Assembly (NCBI GenBank): GCA_018667205.1
Contig: JABIVN010000418.1
Location: forward strand, 1 to 8,291
DNA: 8,291 nt
Direction of reading: 5' to 3'
Source: Gammaproteobacteria bacterium
GTDB taxonomy: Bacteria > Pseudomonadota > Gammaproteobacteria > Pseudomonadales > Azotimanducaceae
Part shown: piece by piece, positions 1-6,764 of the stretch
How positions within the stretch are numbered: the stretch's first letter is position 1
Layout of the letters: every line of letters begins with the position of its first letter
Made by a program: the position numbers and the translations under genes
The notes under the pieces: model-generated
The model's database searches: none
What the model saw: only the letters and a program-made list of their open reading frames with translations
Told to the model about the DNA's origin: nothing

Positions 1-9
1 AAAGCACAA

Positions 10-86
10 GGGCCTGTAGCTCAGTTGGTTAGAGCACTGGACTCATAATCCATTGGTCGAAGGTTCGAGTCCTTCCGGGCCCACCA
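10..86 (+). tRNA. ileX: tRNA-Ile2 (anticodon CAU, decodes AUA after lysidine modification)
   Basis: A complete 77-nt cloverleaf with encoded CCA. The acceptor stem pairs 10-16 with 76-82 (one T·G pair), the D stem is 19-22/32-35, the anticodon stem 37-41/49-53 with loop CTCATAA, and the T stem 59-63/71-75 with loop TTCGAGT. The anticodon CAT is at 44-46. CAU could be Met or Ile2. Ile2 is preferred because the GGGCC-type acceptor, the TGGTC variable loop and the position just beyond rpoD match E. coli ileX and pseudomonad Ile2 genes as I recall them. Ile2 tRNA needs TilS to convert C34 to lysidine. The first anticodon-stem pair (C37-T53) is not Watson-Crick. The promoter must lie left of the window. 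Confidence 0.9.
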
Positions 87-94
87 ATCGTTTT

Positions 95-120
95 GTTTCA
101 GCCCGTCAGTGGGCTGAAAC
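95..120 (+). terminator. Perfect 10-bp hairpin behind tRNA-Ile2 (possible terminator or processing site)
   Basis: GTTTCAGCCC (95-104) pairs without mismatch with GGGCTGAAAC (111-120) around a 6-nt loop. It starts 9 nt after the tRNA CCA. No real T-run follows (TTACAAG), so it is not a textbook intrinsic terminator. It could be a weak terminator, or a stem that blocks 3' exonucleases before tRNA end maturation. The stretch 121-230 between it and the next hairpin holds nothing I recognise. Confidence 0.5.
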
Positions 121-231
121 TTACAAGCGGTGGCAGAGACAGCAGCTTTTTGTCACTCAGCACCTTTTTTGCTATTGCTACGGCTATGGCAAGACTTTAG
201 CTCCAACGAAGCTGAATGTAGATAACGCATC

Positions 232-261
232 AAAAAAAAGCCCGCTGTCAGCGGGCTTTTT
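232..261. terminator. Bidirectional Rho-independent terminator between tRNA-Ile2 and rpoD
   Basis: GCCCGCT (240-246) pairs with AGCGGGC (250-256) over a 3-nt loop. The stem is flanked by eight A (232-239) and five T (257-261). Read on the minus strand, a run of eight T follows the stem 9 nt after the rpoD stop, making a strong terminator for the rpsU-yqeY-dnaG-rpoD operon. Read on the plus strand it ends tRNA transcripts with five T. Confidence 0.93.
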
Positions 262-264
262 AAC

Positions 265-2073
265 CTAATCCAGAAAAGTCTTCAGGTGATCCGAGCGCGA
301 TGGGTGTCTTAGCTTCCTAAGTGCCTTAGCCTCAATTTGCCTGATGCGTTCACGGGTCACGTCGAACTGTTTACCCACTTCCTCTAAGGTGTGGTCAGTA
401 TTCATATCAATACCAAAACGCATTCGAAGCACCTTCGCTTCTCTTGCGGTCAAGCCTGACAACACACCGCGAGTCGCTTCCTGCAAGCCTTCCTCAGTTG
501 CTGTATCAACCGGCGAACCCACTGATGCACCTTCCCCAAGATTGGAGTCTGAATCAAGAAAATCGCCAAGATGAGAGTCTTCATCATCACCGATAGGTGT
601 TTCCATGGAAATAGGTTCTTTCGCAATCTTAAGGACTTTTCGGACCTTGTCTTCCGGCATTTCCATTCGTTCGCCCAGCTCTTCCGGGGTTGGTTCACGC
701 CCCATCTCTTGGAGCATCTGTCGACTTATTCGAGAAAGCTTGTTGATGGTTTCGATCATATGGACAGGAATTCGAATCGTCCGGGCCTGGTCCGCAATGG
801 ATCGAGTAATTGCCTGGCGAATCCACCAGGTAGCATAGGTCGAGAACTTGTATCCACGTCGATATTCAAACTTATCAACCGCTTTCATCAAACCAATGTT
901 GCCTTCCTGGATCAGGTCCAGAAACTGCAGCCCCCTGTTCGTGTACTTTTTGGCAATAGAAATGACCAATCGAAGGTTTGCCTCAACCATGTCTTTCTTG
1001 GCACGACGAGCTTTCGCTTCACCAATGGACATACGACGATTAATATCCTTGATTTCAATCACTTCAAGTCCCACACGCTCCGAAGCTTGCTTGATGCGTT
1101 TCTGGGCACGAAAGATGTCGTCTTCAAACTTCTTGAGCTTGCTGTGTCCTGCCTTGATCTGTTTGGGTACCCATTTCATGTCCGCCTCGTGTCCGGCGAA
1201 ATTTTCGAGAAACACCTTGCGTGGCATCTTTGCACGACGAGTACACGTGTTCATAATGTGCCGTTCCTGGCGACGAATCTGCCCGTGTGTATCCCTTACC
1301 ATCTGCACGAGCGCGTCATAATGTTTAGGAACGAATTTAAAAAATTGAAATGCCTCGCCTAGTGCTTCCAGTTCCTTAGCCCCCTGCGTGGAGCTTCGAT
1401 CATATTTCTTAATGGCCCGCTCAGCTTTTTTGAATTGCTTCTCGAGGATCGCGAATCTTTCAGCGGCCAATACAGGATCAGCGCCTTTATTCTCTTCTGA
1501 GTCGTCGTCTTCCTTTTTTTCACCAGGCACAACCTGTGCGGCTGGAATTACAATCTCGACAGGATTAAGAAAACCAATCAGAAGGTCTGCGAGTTTCCCT
1601 TCGTCCTTCTGGGTTGCCTCAAATTTATCCAGTGTTAACTCAACGGGGCCTGGGAAATGTGATACCGCGTTGAGAACGTCGCGGATACCTTCTTCTATCC
1701 TTTTCGCGATGACAATCTCGCCTTCGCGAGTCAGCAGCTCAACCGTACCCATTTCACGCATATACATGCGCACCGGATCAGTTGTTCTGCCTGCCTCATT
1801 CTCTACAGCAACCAACGCCGCGGCAGCTTCTTCTGCAGCGACTTCGTCCGTTGAATCCCCTTCGGCTAGAAGATCATCGGCGTCAGGCGCTGTTTCATGA
1901 ACAGCAATCCCAAGATCGTTGATCATGCCGATGATGTCTTCTATTTGCTCAGGATCGGTAATGTCATCCGGCAAATGATCGTTAACGTCTTGGTAGGTCA
2001 GATAACCCTGCTCCCTACCACGACTGATAAGCTCTTTTAACCGCGACTGCTGTTGTGCTACCCCACTGGACAT
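265..2073 (-). CDS. rpoD: RNA polymerase primary sigma factor RpoD (sigma-70)
   Basis: Housekeeping sigma factor that directs RNA polymerase to -35/-10 promoters. The 602 aa compare with 613 in E. coli. Region 1.1 spans about 8-70 ([15 protein letters not shown]), region 1.2 about 96-128 ([14 protein letters not shown]), and a variable non-conserved region with an acidic patch 129-350. Regions 2.1-2.4 span about 363-435, including [12 protein letters not shown] and [17 protein letters not shown]. Region 3 is 436-500 with the sigma-finger [10 protein letters not shown] at 497-505. Region 4 is about 540-602 with the -35-binding helix-turn-helix [20 protein letters not shown]. The ATG start has AGAGG 4 nt upstream. 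Last gene of the operon, 117 bp after dnaG, followed by a strong terminator. The linker after the sigma finger is about 7 residues longer than in E. coli or Pseudomonas (around residues 509-519). Confidence 0.99.
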   Translation of the reverse strand: MSSGVAQQQSRLKELISRGREQGYLTYQDVNDHLPDDITDPEQIEDIIGMINDLGIAVHETAPDADDLLAEGDSTDEVAAEEAAAALVAVENEAGRTTDPVRMYMREMGTVELLTREGEIVIAKRIEEGIRDVLNAVSHFPGPVELTLDKFEATQKDEGKLADLLIGFLNPVEIVIPAAQVVPGEKKEDDDSEENKGADPVLAAERFAILEKQFKKAERAIKKYDRSSTQGAKELEALGEAFQFFKFVPKHYDALVQMVRDTHGQIRRQERHIMNTCTRRAKMPRKVFLENFAGHEADMKWVPKQIKAGHSKLKKFEDDIFRAQKRIKQASERVGLEVIEIKDINRRMSIGEAKARRAKKDMVEANLRLVISIAKKYTNRGLQFLDLIQEGNIGLMKAVDKFEYRRGYKFSTYATWWIRQAITRSIADQARTIRIPVHMIETINKLSRISRQMLQEMGREPTPEELGERMEMPEDKVRKVLKIAKEPISMETPIGDDEDSHLGDFLDSDSNLGEGASVGSPVDTATEEGLQEATRGVLSGLTAREAKVLRMRFGIDMNTDHTLEEVGKQFDVTRERIRQIEAKALRKLRHPSRSDHLKTFLD

Positions 2074-2163
2074 AGGACCTCTTTGCTACGGGAAACGGGC
2101 GAGCCGGTCAGTATATCGAGTGAAAGGTCCCACTTCCACAAATTGAACGAGGGAACACTCGAT
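2074..2163 (-). promoter_or_regulatory. rpoD leader with competing RNA pairings, one covering the ribosome-binding site
   Basis: Read on the minus strand, ATCGAGTG (2163-2156) pairs perfectly with CACTCGAT (2122-2115) across a 33-nt loop that also allows an inner TCCC/GGGA stem. The segment GGGACCTTT (2131-2123) can instead pair over 9 bp (two G·U) with AGAGGTCCT (2082-2074), which contains the rpoD Shine-Dalgarno sequence and ends next to its ATG. The inner TCCC/GGGA stem and the SD-covering pairing use the same GGGA and exclude each other. The pairings are seen in the sequence; a regulatory role is inference. Confidence 0.4.
2110..2115 (-). promoter_or_regulatory. Possible -10 element (TATACT) for an internal rpoD promoter
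   Basis: On the minus strand TATACT matches TATAAT at five of six positions and sits about 37 bp before the rpoD ATG. No convincing -35 hexamer lies 16-18 bp upstream, so this is weak. Internal promoters ahead of rpoD are known in E. coli. A transcript starting here would lack the upstream arm able to pair with the rpoD Shine-Dalgarno sequence. Confidence 0.3.
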
Positions 2164-2190
2164 CCATAAGCAGAATTAATGGTGATGAGT

Positions 2191-3960
2191 TCAGTTTTGG
2201 GGCTTGGGTCGACGATGGTTCGTCAATAATTCTCTTTCAACGGAAGATAGTTCAGCCAGAGGTTTCTGTGTCAGCTCGTCTATAACTCTTTGTTTTTGTT
2301 CGACTTCACCTTCCCGAACCATCTTGCGAAGCGTTCCCAGAAACTCATCCGCCAGTTGATCCTGGGAAAGCATTGGATCTTGCTCAGCGAGTCCCCGTAA
2401 ATAATCGAAATAAGGGCCATCCTGATAGTGACTAAGGAGCAACATTGGAGAGGTATCTTTCGCCTGCTGGACCCATCTGACCAGTTCGACAAGAAGTTGC
2501 CACTCAGCGACACCATCGAGCTTTGCCAAACCACCGTCATCGAGCAGATTTGCCACATCTGGCTGCCTGAGCAATATTCTGGTTGCATACTCTCCCAACC
2601 CGGATTGCTTTAGCTGCCTTTGCCGCTGATTAACAAGCGGTTGACGCTCTTTTGTCGGCGAACGGCGACCCAGCTCGGTAATGCCGAGTAATTTTTCCGA
2701 ATCCACGCCGGTCTTATGCGACAACTCCTGAATCATCAACTGCTTGAAAACGCCCTCAGACACCTTCGCAATGAGCGGAACCGCCAGCTTGCTAAGCGCT
2801 GCGCGACCCTCGACAGATTCAAGGTCGAGGTCAGCCCCCAGTGTCTGGAAGAAAAAATCTGTCAGCCCCTGGGCTTTTCCAATTCTGGCTTCGAATTTTT
2901 TTTGCCCCTCTCGGCGAATGAGCGAATCAGGATCATCGCCGTCAGGTACAAAAAGAAATTTTACGCTACAGCCATCTTCTATTGCTGGCAGTGTCGACAG
3001 TACCGCCTTCCATGCCGCATTTCGACCTGCGTTATCGCCATCAAAGCAGAAGATGACCTGCGGAACTATTCGAAACATTCGTTCAATATGGTCTGTGCTC
3101 GTAGCAGTCCCAAGGGTTGCAACACAATAACCGACACCATGCTGTGCCAGGGCAACGACATCCATATACCCTTCGACAACAATGAGTTTATTCAGCTTCC
3201 TGACACGCTTGCGCGCCTCAAACAAACCGTACAACTCTCGGCCTTTATGGAAGACATCGGTTTCCGGGGAATTCAAATATTTTGGCTTGGCATCATCCTC
3301 CAGAACCCTGCCGCCAAACGCGATCGTCCTGCCGCGAAGATCTCGAATGGGAAACATGATTCGATCTCGGAAGCGATCATAGGTCTTATCTTCGTCGGTG
3401 TTTTCGGTCAACATTCCAGAATCAATCAGGAGTTGCCGGTCGGCGTTGGTGACCGACAGTTTTGACATGAGGTTATCCCAACCCGGAGGGGCATAACCCA
3501 CGCCAAAGTCTCTTGCTATCTCTCCGCTTAAACCTCTGCCTTTAAGATAGTCCACGGCGCGATCACGAGATTCATGAATCTTTAATTGTTCACGAAAAAA
3601 CGTTGTTGACTGGTCCAACACTTCGTAAATTGACTTTCGTTTTTGGGAAGCTCCGAGGTCGGATTTCTGATCTTGGGGAACCTCTAGCCCTGCTCGTTGC
3701 GCCAAATGCTCAATCGAGGATACGAAATCCATTCGATCGAACTCCATGAGAAACTTAAGCGCTGACCCGGAAGCCTGACAGCCGAAACAATAATAGAACT
3801 GCTTGTCCTGGCTGACCGAAAACGAAGGGCTTTTCTCTTCATGAAAGGGGCACAGGCCACTATAATTTTGGCCTGTTTTTTTTAGGGTGACCCGGGGCTC
3901 GATAATCTCGACGATATCGGTTCGCTCCAGCACCTCTTCGATAAATTCCTGCGGGATCAC
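2191..3960 (-). CDS. dnaG: DNA primase DnaG
   Basis: Makes the RNA primers for the leading strand start and each Okazaki fragment, working with DnaB helicase. 589 aa, close to the E. coli 581. The CHC2 zinc-binding domain has C37, H40, C58 and C61. The RNA polymerase core spans about 110-365, with RFRDRIMFPI and AFGGRVL basic segments. Its TOPRIM module shows EGYMD (263-267), FDGDNAG (306-312) and DGDDPD (340-345), the metal-binding acidic residues. The C-terminal helicase-interaction domain is about 450-589. The start is GTG at 3958-3960: no ATG, GTG or TTG lies in frame between it and an upstream stop, and the N-terminus IPQEFIEEVLERTDIVE aligns with the start of other DnaG proteins. There is no good Shine-Dalgarno sequence before it. 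It is third in the rpsU-yqeY-dnaG-rpoD operon, 206 bp after yqeY. Confidence 0.98.
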   Translation of the reverse strand: MIPQEFIEEVLERTDIVEIIEPRVTLKKTGQNYSGLCPFHEEKSPSFSVSQDKQFYYCFGCQASGSALKFLMEFDRMDFVSSIEHLAQRAGLEVPQDQKSDLGASQKRKSIYEVLDQSTTFFREQLKIHESRDRAVDYLKGRGLSGEIARDFGVGYAPPGWDNLMSKLSVTNADRQLLIDSGMLTENTDEDKTYDRFRDRIMFPIRDLRGRTIAFGGRVLEDDAKPKYLNSPETDVFHKGRELYGLFEARKRVRKLNKLIVVEGYMDVVALAQHGVGYCVATLGTATSTDHIERMFRIVPQVIFCFDGDNAGRNAAWKAVLSTLPAIEDGCSVKFLFVPDGDDPDSLIRREGQKKFEARIGKAQGLTDFFFQTLGADLDLESVEGRAALSKLAVPLIAKVSEGVFKQLMIQELSHKTGVDSEKLLGITELGRRSPTKERQPLVNQRQRQLKQSGLGEYATRILLRQPDVANLLDDGGLAKLDGVAEWQLLVELVRWVQQAKDTSPMLLLSHYQDGPYFDYLRGLAEQDPMLSQDQLADEFLGTLRKMVREGEVEQKQRVIDELTQKPLAELSSVERELLTNHRRPKPQN

Positions 3961-4060
3961 GGTTGCGTTGTCCGAGCATCTTTCTAAAAGGTGGATGGAG
4001 AAGAAAGAATGTCATTCCCCCATGTAGAGTGCAAGCACCTTCCCACACCCTTGCTCGGAG

Positions 4061-4175
4061 TTTAGGAAAGCTTCCCTCTAGCAAATTTTGCTCTAGGAGC
4101 GCTTGGTCTAGCAAAGCTTAATCAGGAAAGTCTTATTCAGGAAAGTCTTATCTAGGAAGGTCTTATCTAGGAAAG
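4061..4175 (-). repeat. Degenerate 15-bp tandem repeat spanning the yqeY stop codon and the yqeY-dnaG spacer
   Basis: Read on the minus strand the unit is CTTTCCTAGATAAGA (4175-4161). Good copies follow at 4160-4146, 4145-4131 and 4130-4117 (14 nt), then increasingly diverged ones (4116-4102, 4101-4087, 4086-4071, and a remnant near 4070-4061). The first copy supplies the last two yqeY codons and its TAG stop. The next three keep TAG or TGA in the same frame, giving a row of stop codons. No function can be read from the sequence. The rest of the spacer, 3961-4060, shows only a weak GCAAG/CTTGC inverted repeat. Confidence 0.85.
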
Positions 4176-4616
4176 ATGCGCTTTTACCAAGCCTGAGACT
4201 ACGCCCATATCAGCCTTTCCTTGAACCTGAGGTTTAACGACAGCCATCACCTTTCCCATATCCTGCATCGATGCAGCGCTGGTTTCTGCAATTGCCGCCT
4301 TAACCAGCCCGGATATTTCATCATCGCTAAATTGATCAGGCAGGAATTCTACGATGACCGCGATCTCCAAAGCCTCTTGGTTCGCGAGATCCTCTCGCCC
4401 GGCATCCTGAAATTGCTTAAAGGAGTCTTTACGTTGCTTGATCATCTTGTCTAGGATGACCAGAACACGCTCTTCATCCAGTTCGATGCGTTCGTCGACC
4501 TCAATCCTTTTAAAATCAGCCATCATCAACCGAAGCGCGCCAAGACGAGGCTTGTTACGGGCTTTCATGGCGACTTTTACTTCAGCGATGACCCGCTGAT
4601 AGATGGGTTCAGGCAT
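4167..4616 (-). CDS. yqeY: GatB/YqeY-domain protein (YqeY family)
   Basis: 149 aa, the usual length of the free-standing YqeY family, which resembles the C-terminal tail domain of the GatB subunit of tRNA-dependent amidotransferase. Its function is not settled; a role near aminoacyl-tRNA metabolism is inferred only from that homology. Visible family features are the N-terminal helical part with RLGALRLMMADFKRIEVDERIEL (residues 24-46, split here by description), EIAVIVEFLPDQFSDDEI (84-101), and the C-terminal SMQDMGKVMAVVKPQVQG and KADMGVVSGLVKA segments (116-146). It starts 6 bp after the rpsU stop with no clear Shine-Dalgarno sequence, so translation is probably coupled to rpsU. The stop codon lies in the first unit of a 15-bp tandem repeat. 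Pseudomonads also tend to carry it between rpsU and dnaG; E. coli does not. Confidence 0.93.
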   Translation of the reverse strand: MPEPIYQRVIAEVKVAMKARNKPRLGALRLMMADFKRIEVDERIELDEERVLVILDKMIKQRKDSFKQFQDAGREDLANQEALEIAVIVEFLPDQFSDDEISGLVKAAIAETSAASMQDMGKVMAVVKPQVQGKADMGVVSGLVKAHLS

Positions 4617-4622
4617 CGGAGG

Positions 4623-4838
4623 CTAGTACAGCCGCTCCATACGACGCGTTTCGCGCTGTACTTTCTTAGCGTGTCGCTTGACAGCTGCGGCTGCTTTTCT
4701 CTTGCGGATTGAAGTTGGCTTCTCGTAAAATTCACGACGTCGTACTTCAGCGAGAATTCCTGCTTTCTCACAGGATCGCTTGAATCGCCTAAGGGCAACG
4801 TCAAACGGTTCGTTTTCTTTGACTTTAACGTAGGGCAT
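4623..4838 (-). CDS. rpsU: 30S ribosomal protein S21
   Basis: 71 aa, the same length as E. coli S21, and very close to it: [33 protein letters not shown] and the basic tail ending RRMERLY. S21 binds the 30S platform near the 3' end of 16S rRNA and helps mRNA recruitment. First gene of the operon, with a good promoter 39-67 bp upstream. The ATG at 4836-4838 is preceded by a modest CCGGAC motif rather than a strong Shine-Dalgarno sequence. It is divergent from tsaD, the arrangement found widely in gammaproteobacteria. Confidence 0.99.
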   Translation of the reverse strand: MPYVKVKENEPFDVALRRFKRSCEKAGILAEVRRREFYEKPTSIRKRKAAAAVKRHAKKVQRETRRMERLY

Positions 4839-4876
4839 TAAGTCCGGGTTCCAATATGGGGTTTCGAAGGACGCGA

Positions 4877-4905
4877 ATTCTAGCGACTATCACGCCTAAT
4901 TGCAA
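4877..4905 (-). promoter_or_regulatory. Sigma-70-type promoter for rpsU-yqeY-dnaG-rpoD
   Basis: On the minus strand TTGCAA (4905-4900) and TAGAAT (4882-4877) are separated by exactly 17 bp. They match the -35 consensus at four of six and the -10 consensus at five of six positions. Transcription would start near 4870, giving a leader of roughly 32 nt before the rpsU ATG. It is the best promoter match I found by eye in the window. Confidence 0.7.
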
Positions 4906-4938
4906 AGCGACTCATTCACTAAATTTCTACTAGCTCAC

Positions 4939-4969
4939 TTGAGATTTTCTTCCGCAAACTCAGTACTAT
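4939..4969 (+). promoter_or_regulatory. Candidate sigma-70-type promoter for tsaD
   Basis: TTGAGA (4939-4944) and TACTAT (4964-4969) lie 19 bp apart, slightly long, each matching consensus at four or five of six positions. It is oriented away from the rpsU promoter and about 32 bp before the tsaD start. The choice is by eye. Confidence 0.4.
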
Positions 4970-5000
4970 CCAGACTTTCAACAAACGAGGGGCCATTCTG

Positions 5001-6101
5001 TTGAACGTACTGGGTATAGAAACTTCCTGTGATGAGACCGGTATCGCTATCTATAGCGCCGGAAAAGGCATCATTGCCGAGCGCCTCTACAGTCAAATCG
5101 AACTTCACCGCGCGTACGGTGGTGTCGTCCCGGAGCTCGCCTCCCGTGATCACATTCGCAGAACCTTGCCAATGATCGATGAGATTCTGCGTGACAGCAA
5201 CATGGTGGCCAAGGATATCGATGCGATCGCCTACACTGCTGGCCCGGGCCTGATTGGAGCACTATTGGTCGGCGCCTCCGTGGCAAAATCCCTGGCACTG
5301 GCTTGGGGCGTTCCGTCCATCGGCATTCACCACATGGAGGGTCACCTCGTAGCAGCCCTGTTGGCTGAAGACGCCCCAGAATATCCCTTCATCGCCCTGC
5401 TTGTTTCGGGGGGGCATACACAGTTGATGGCTTGTCAACGGGCACACCATTACCAACTTCTGGGAGAATCACAGGACGACGCTGCAGGAGAAGCGTTTGA
5501 TAAGGTCGCCAAGATGCTGGGTCTTTCCTACCCCGGAGGGCCCGCCATCGCAAAAATCGCGGTACAGGGTACGCCGGGGCGATTTAAGTTTCCTAGGCCA
5601 ATGACCAATAAACCAGGGTTGAACTTTAGCTTCAGCGGCCTGAAAACATTTACGTTAAACACCGTAAATGATTTAAGGGGCCAATCAGGGCGGGATCTGT
5701 CATCACAAGAAAAGGCAGATATTGCCTTTGCTTTTCAGGACGCGGTTGTTGATACAATAAGGATCAAGTGTGAGAGAGCAATGGAACAAACCGGCCTTGA
5801 TAGACTCATACTTGCCGGTGGTGTTAGTGCTAATATCGAGCTGAGGGCCCGACTGAAACAGTCCGTCCAGAAGCATCATGGTCAGGTCTTCTATCCACCA
5901 TTAAACCTGTGCACTGACAATGGCGCCATGATCGCCTACGCAGGTTATCTGCGACTGCAACATGGACATCAGGAAAGCCTGTCGATAGAAGTCAGACCTC
6001 GGTGGCCGATGTCTGAACTAAATGAGTCTGAACTAAATGAGTCTGAACTAAATGAGTCTGAACTAAATGAGTCTGAGTTAAATGAGCACCAAACTAAATG
6101 A
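5001..6101 (+). CDS. tsaD: tRNA N6-threonylcarbamoyladenosine (t6A37) transferase subunit TsaD
   Basis: Transfers the threonylcarbamoyl group from threonylcarbamoyl-AMP to A37 of ANN-decoding tRNAs, together with TsaB and TsaE. The ASKHA-fold features are complete: [12 protein letters not shown] (3-14), the metal ligands H111 and H115 in [14 protein letters not shown] (135-142), [19 protein letters not shown] (163-181), [12 protein letters not shown] (271-282) and the metal ligand D306 in CTDNGAMIA. The start is TTG at 5001, chosen because the family begins almost directly with the [11 protein letters not shown] motif; GAGGGG at 4987-4992 lies 8 nt upstream. At 366 aa it is about 25-30 residues longer than usual. 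The excess is a tail of five SELNE repeats plus HQTK after the normal end RPRWPM, encoded by a 15-bp tandem repeat. The tail cannot be part of the conserved fold. Confidence 0.98.
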   Translation: MNVLGIETSCDETGIAIYSAGKGIIAERLYSQIELHRAYGGVVPELASRDHIRRTLPMIDEILRDSNMVAKDIDAIAYTAGPGLIGALLVGASVAKSLALAWGVPSIGIHHMEGHLVAALLAEDAPEYPFIALLVSGGHTQLMACQRAHHYQLLGESQDDAAGEAFDKVAKMLGLSYPGGPAIAKIAVQGTPGRFKFPRPMTNKPGLNFSFSGLKTFTLNTVNDLRGQSGRDLSSQEKADIAFAFQDAVVDTIRIKCERAMEQTGLDRLILAGGVSANIELRARLKQSVQKHHGQVFYPPLNLCTDNGAMIAYAGYLRLQHGHQESLSIEVRPRWPMSELNESELNESELNESELNESELNEHQTK

Positions 6102-6134
6102 GCACCAAGCTAAACGAGCACCGAACCAACATAG
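6012..6134 (+). repeat. Tandem repeat at the 3' end of tsaD (five 15-bp units, then three 16-bp units)
   Basis: TCTGAACTAAATGAG occurs at 6012-6026, 6027-6041, 6042-6056 and 6057-6071 without change, and at 6072-6086 with two substitutions. Three related 16-bp units follow (6087-6102, 6103-6118, 6119-6134) in which CACC(A/G)A replaces TCTGA. In the 15-bp units the AAATGAG part is read as Asn-Glu. The extra base in the first 16-bp unit shifts the frame, so AAA TGA becomes the tsaD stop. Near-identity of the first units points to recent expansion. Confidence 0.95.
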
Positions 6135-6194
6135 CCTAATTAGCAGACTCAGAACCGACAGCCACAAGCGACAACACAGCGAGGCGATCTAATC

Positions 6195-6548
6195 TTGGAC
6201 ATTGTCTTTATCAGCGGCCTCACCGCCGCAACCACCATCGGGGTCTATAATCACGAGCGCGACATCACCCAGAATTTGATCATTGACCTGGAACTGGGTT
6301 GTGACACTAAAAAAGCCGGCCTTTCTGACTTGTTCGAGGATGCGCTCGACTACGATGCTATCTCCCGTCGCGCCCAGTCCTTTGTAGAGCAAACAAGCTA
6401 CTATCTGATTGAATCCGTGGCTGAACAGCTGTCGAAAATCCTGCTCGATGAATTTCCAATTCTGGAACTAACGCTCAAAATCACAAAACCAGGCGCGGTC
6501 GACATCGCTGATGCCGTGGGTGTCATCATTAAAAGAAAGAAAAATTAA
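6195..6548 (+). CDS. folB: Dihydroneopterin aldolase FolB
   Basis: Cleaves 7,8-dihydroneopterin to 6-hydroxymethyl-7,8-dihydropterin and glycolaldehyde in folate synthesis. 117 aa, the normal length for this family, which forms octamers of tunnelling-fold monomers. Visible motifs: IGVYNHERD with pterin-binding-loop Glu21 (15-23), LDYDAISRRAQSFVEQ (51-66), LIESVAEQLSKILL (71-84) with Glu73 for pterin binding, and KITKPGAV (95-102) with the expected catalytic Lys98. The start is TTG at 6195: family members typically begin MDIVFIEGL, matching exactly here, and GAGG at 6181-6184 lies 10 nt upstream. It follows tsaD by 93 bp, including the repeat array, and no separate promoter is obvious. tsaD-folB is a common gammaproteobacterial pairing. 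Confidence 0.96.
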   Translation: MDIVFISGLTAATTIGVYNHERDITQNLIIDLELGCDTKKAGLSDLFEDALDYDAISRRAQSFVEQTSYYLIESVAEQLSKILLDEFPILELTLKITKPGAVDIADAVGVIIKRKKN

Positions 6549-6764
6549 GAACTGGAACGGACGAGCCTTAACTGCTGGCTGCTTGCAGCACGCAGCTAGA
6601 GATACGCTGTTCCAATGAGATCGCATAGCGGACAATAAGGAATAAGCAGAATCAGCAACCTGAAGCAGTACCTGAGCTCCCGACACACACGCGAGCCCAT
6701 TAGCAGTCTGGGCAATGGCAACAGCCAGCCATGGTACAAAATCAGCAGCGCTGTCGCCGTCGCC

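Noticed and set aside
53..268. 71-codon open frame starting inside the tRNA
   Set aside because: It runs through the tRNA 3' half and both hairpins, including the bidirectional terminator, and has no ribosome-binding site.
571..1362. 263-codon open frame on the plus strand inside rpoD
   Set aside because: It is antisense to an unmistakable rpoD and its translation shows no family motifs; open antisense frames arise from codon bias.
2716..3465. 249-codon plus-strand open frame inside dnaG
   Set aside because: Antisense shadow of the conserved DnaG catalytic core, with no recognisable domain.
3860..4114. 84-codon minus-strand open frame across the yqeY-dnaG spacer
   Set aside because: It overlaps the dnaG start in another frame; its N-terminal part is translated from the tandem repeat and has no family features.
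4061..4175. CRISPR-like array
   Set aside because: The 15-bp units are directly adjacent with no spacers, and no cas gene is present. The same holds for the tsaD array.
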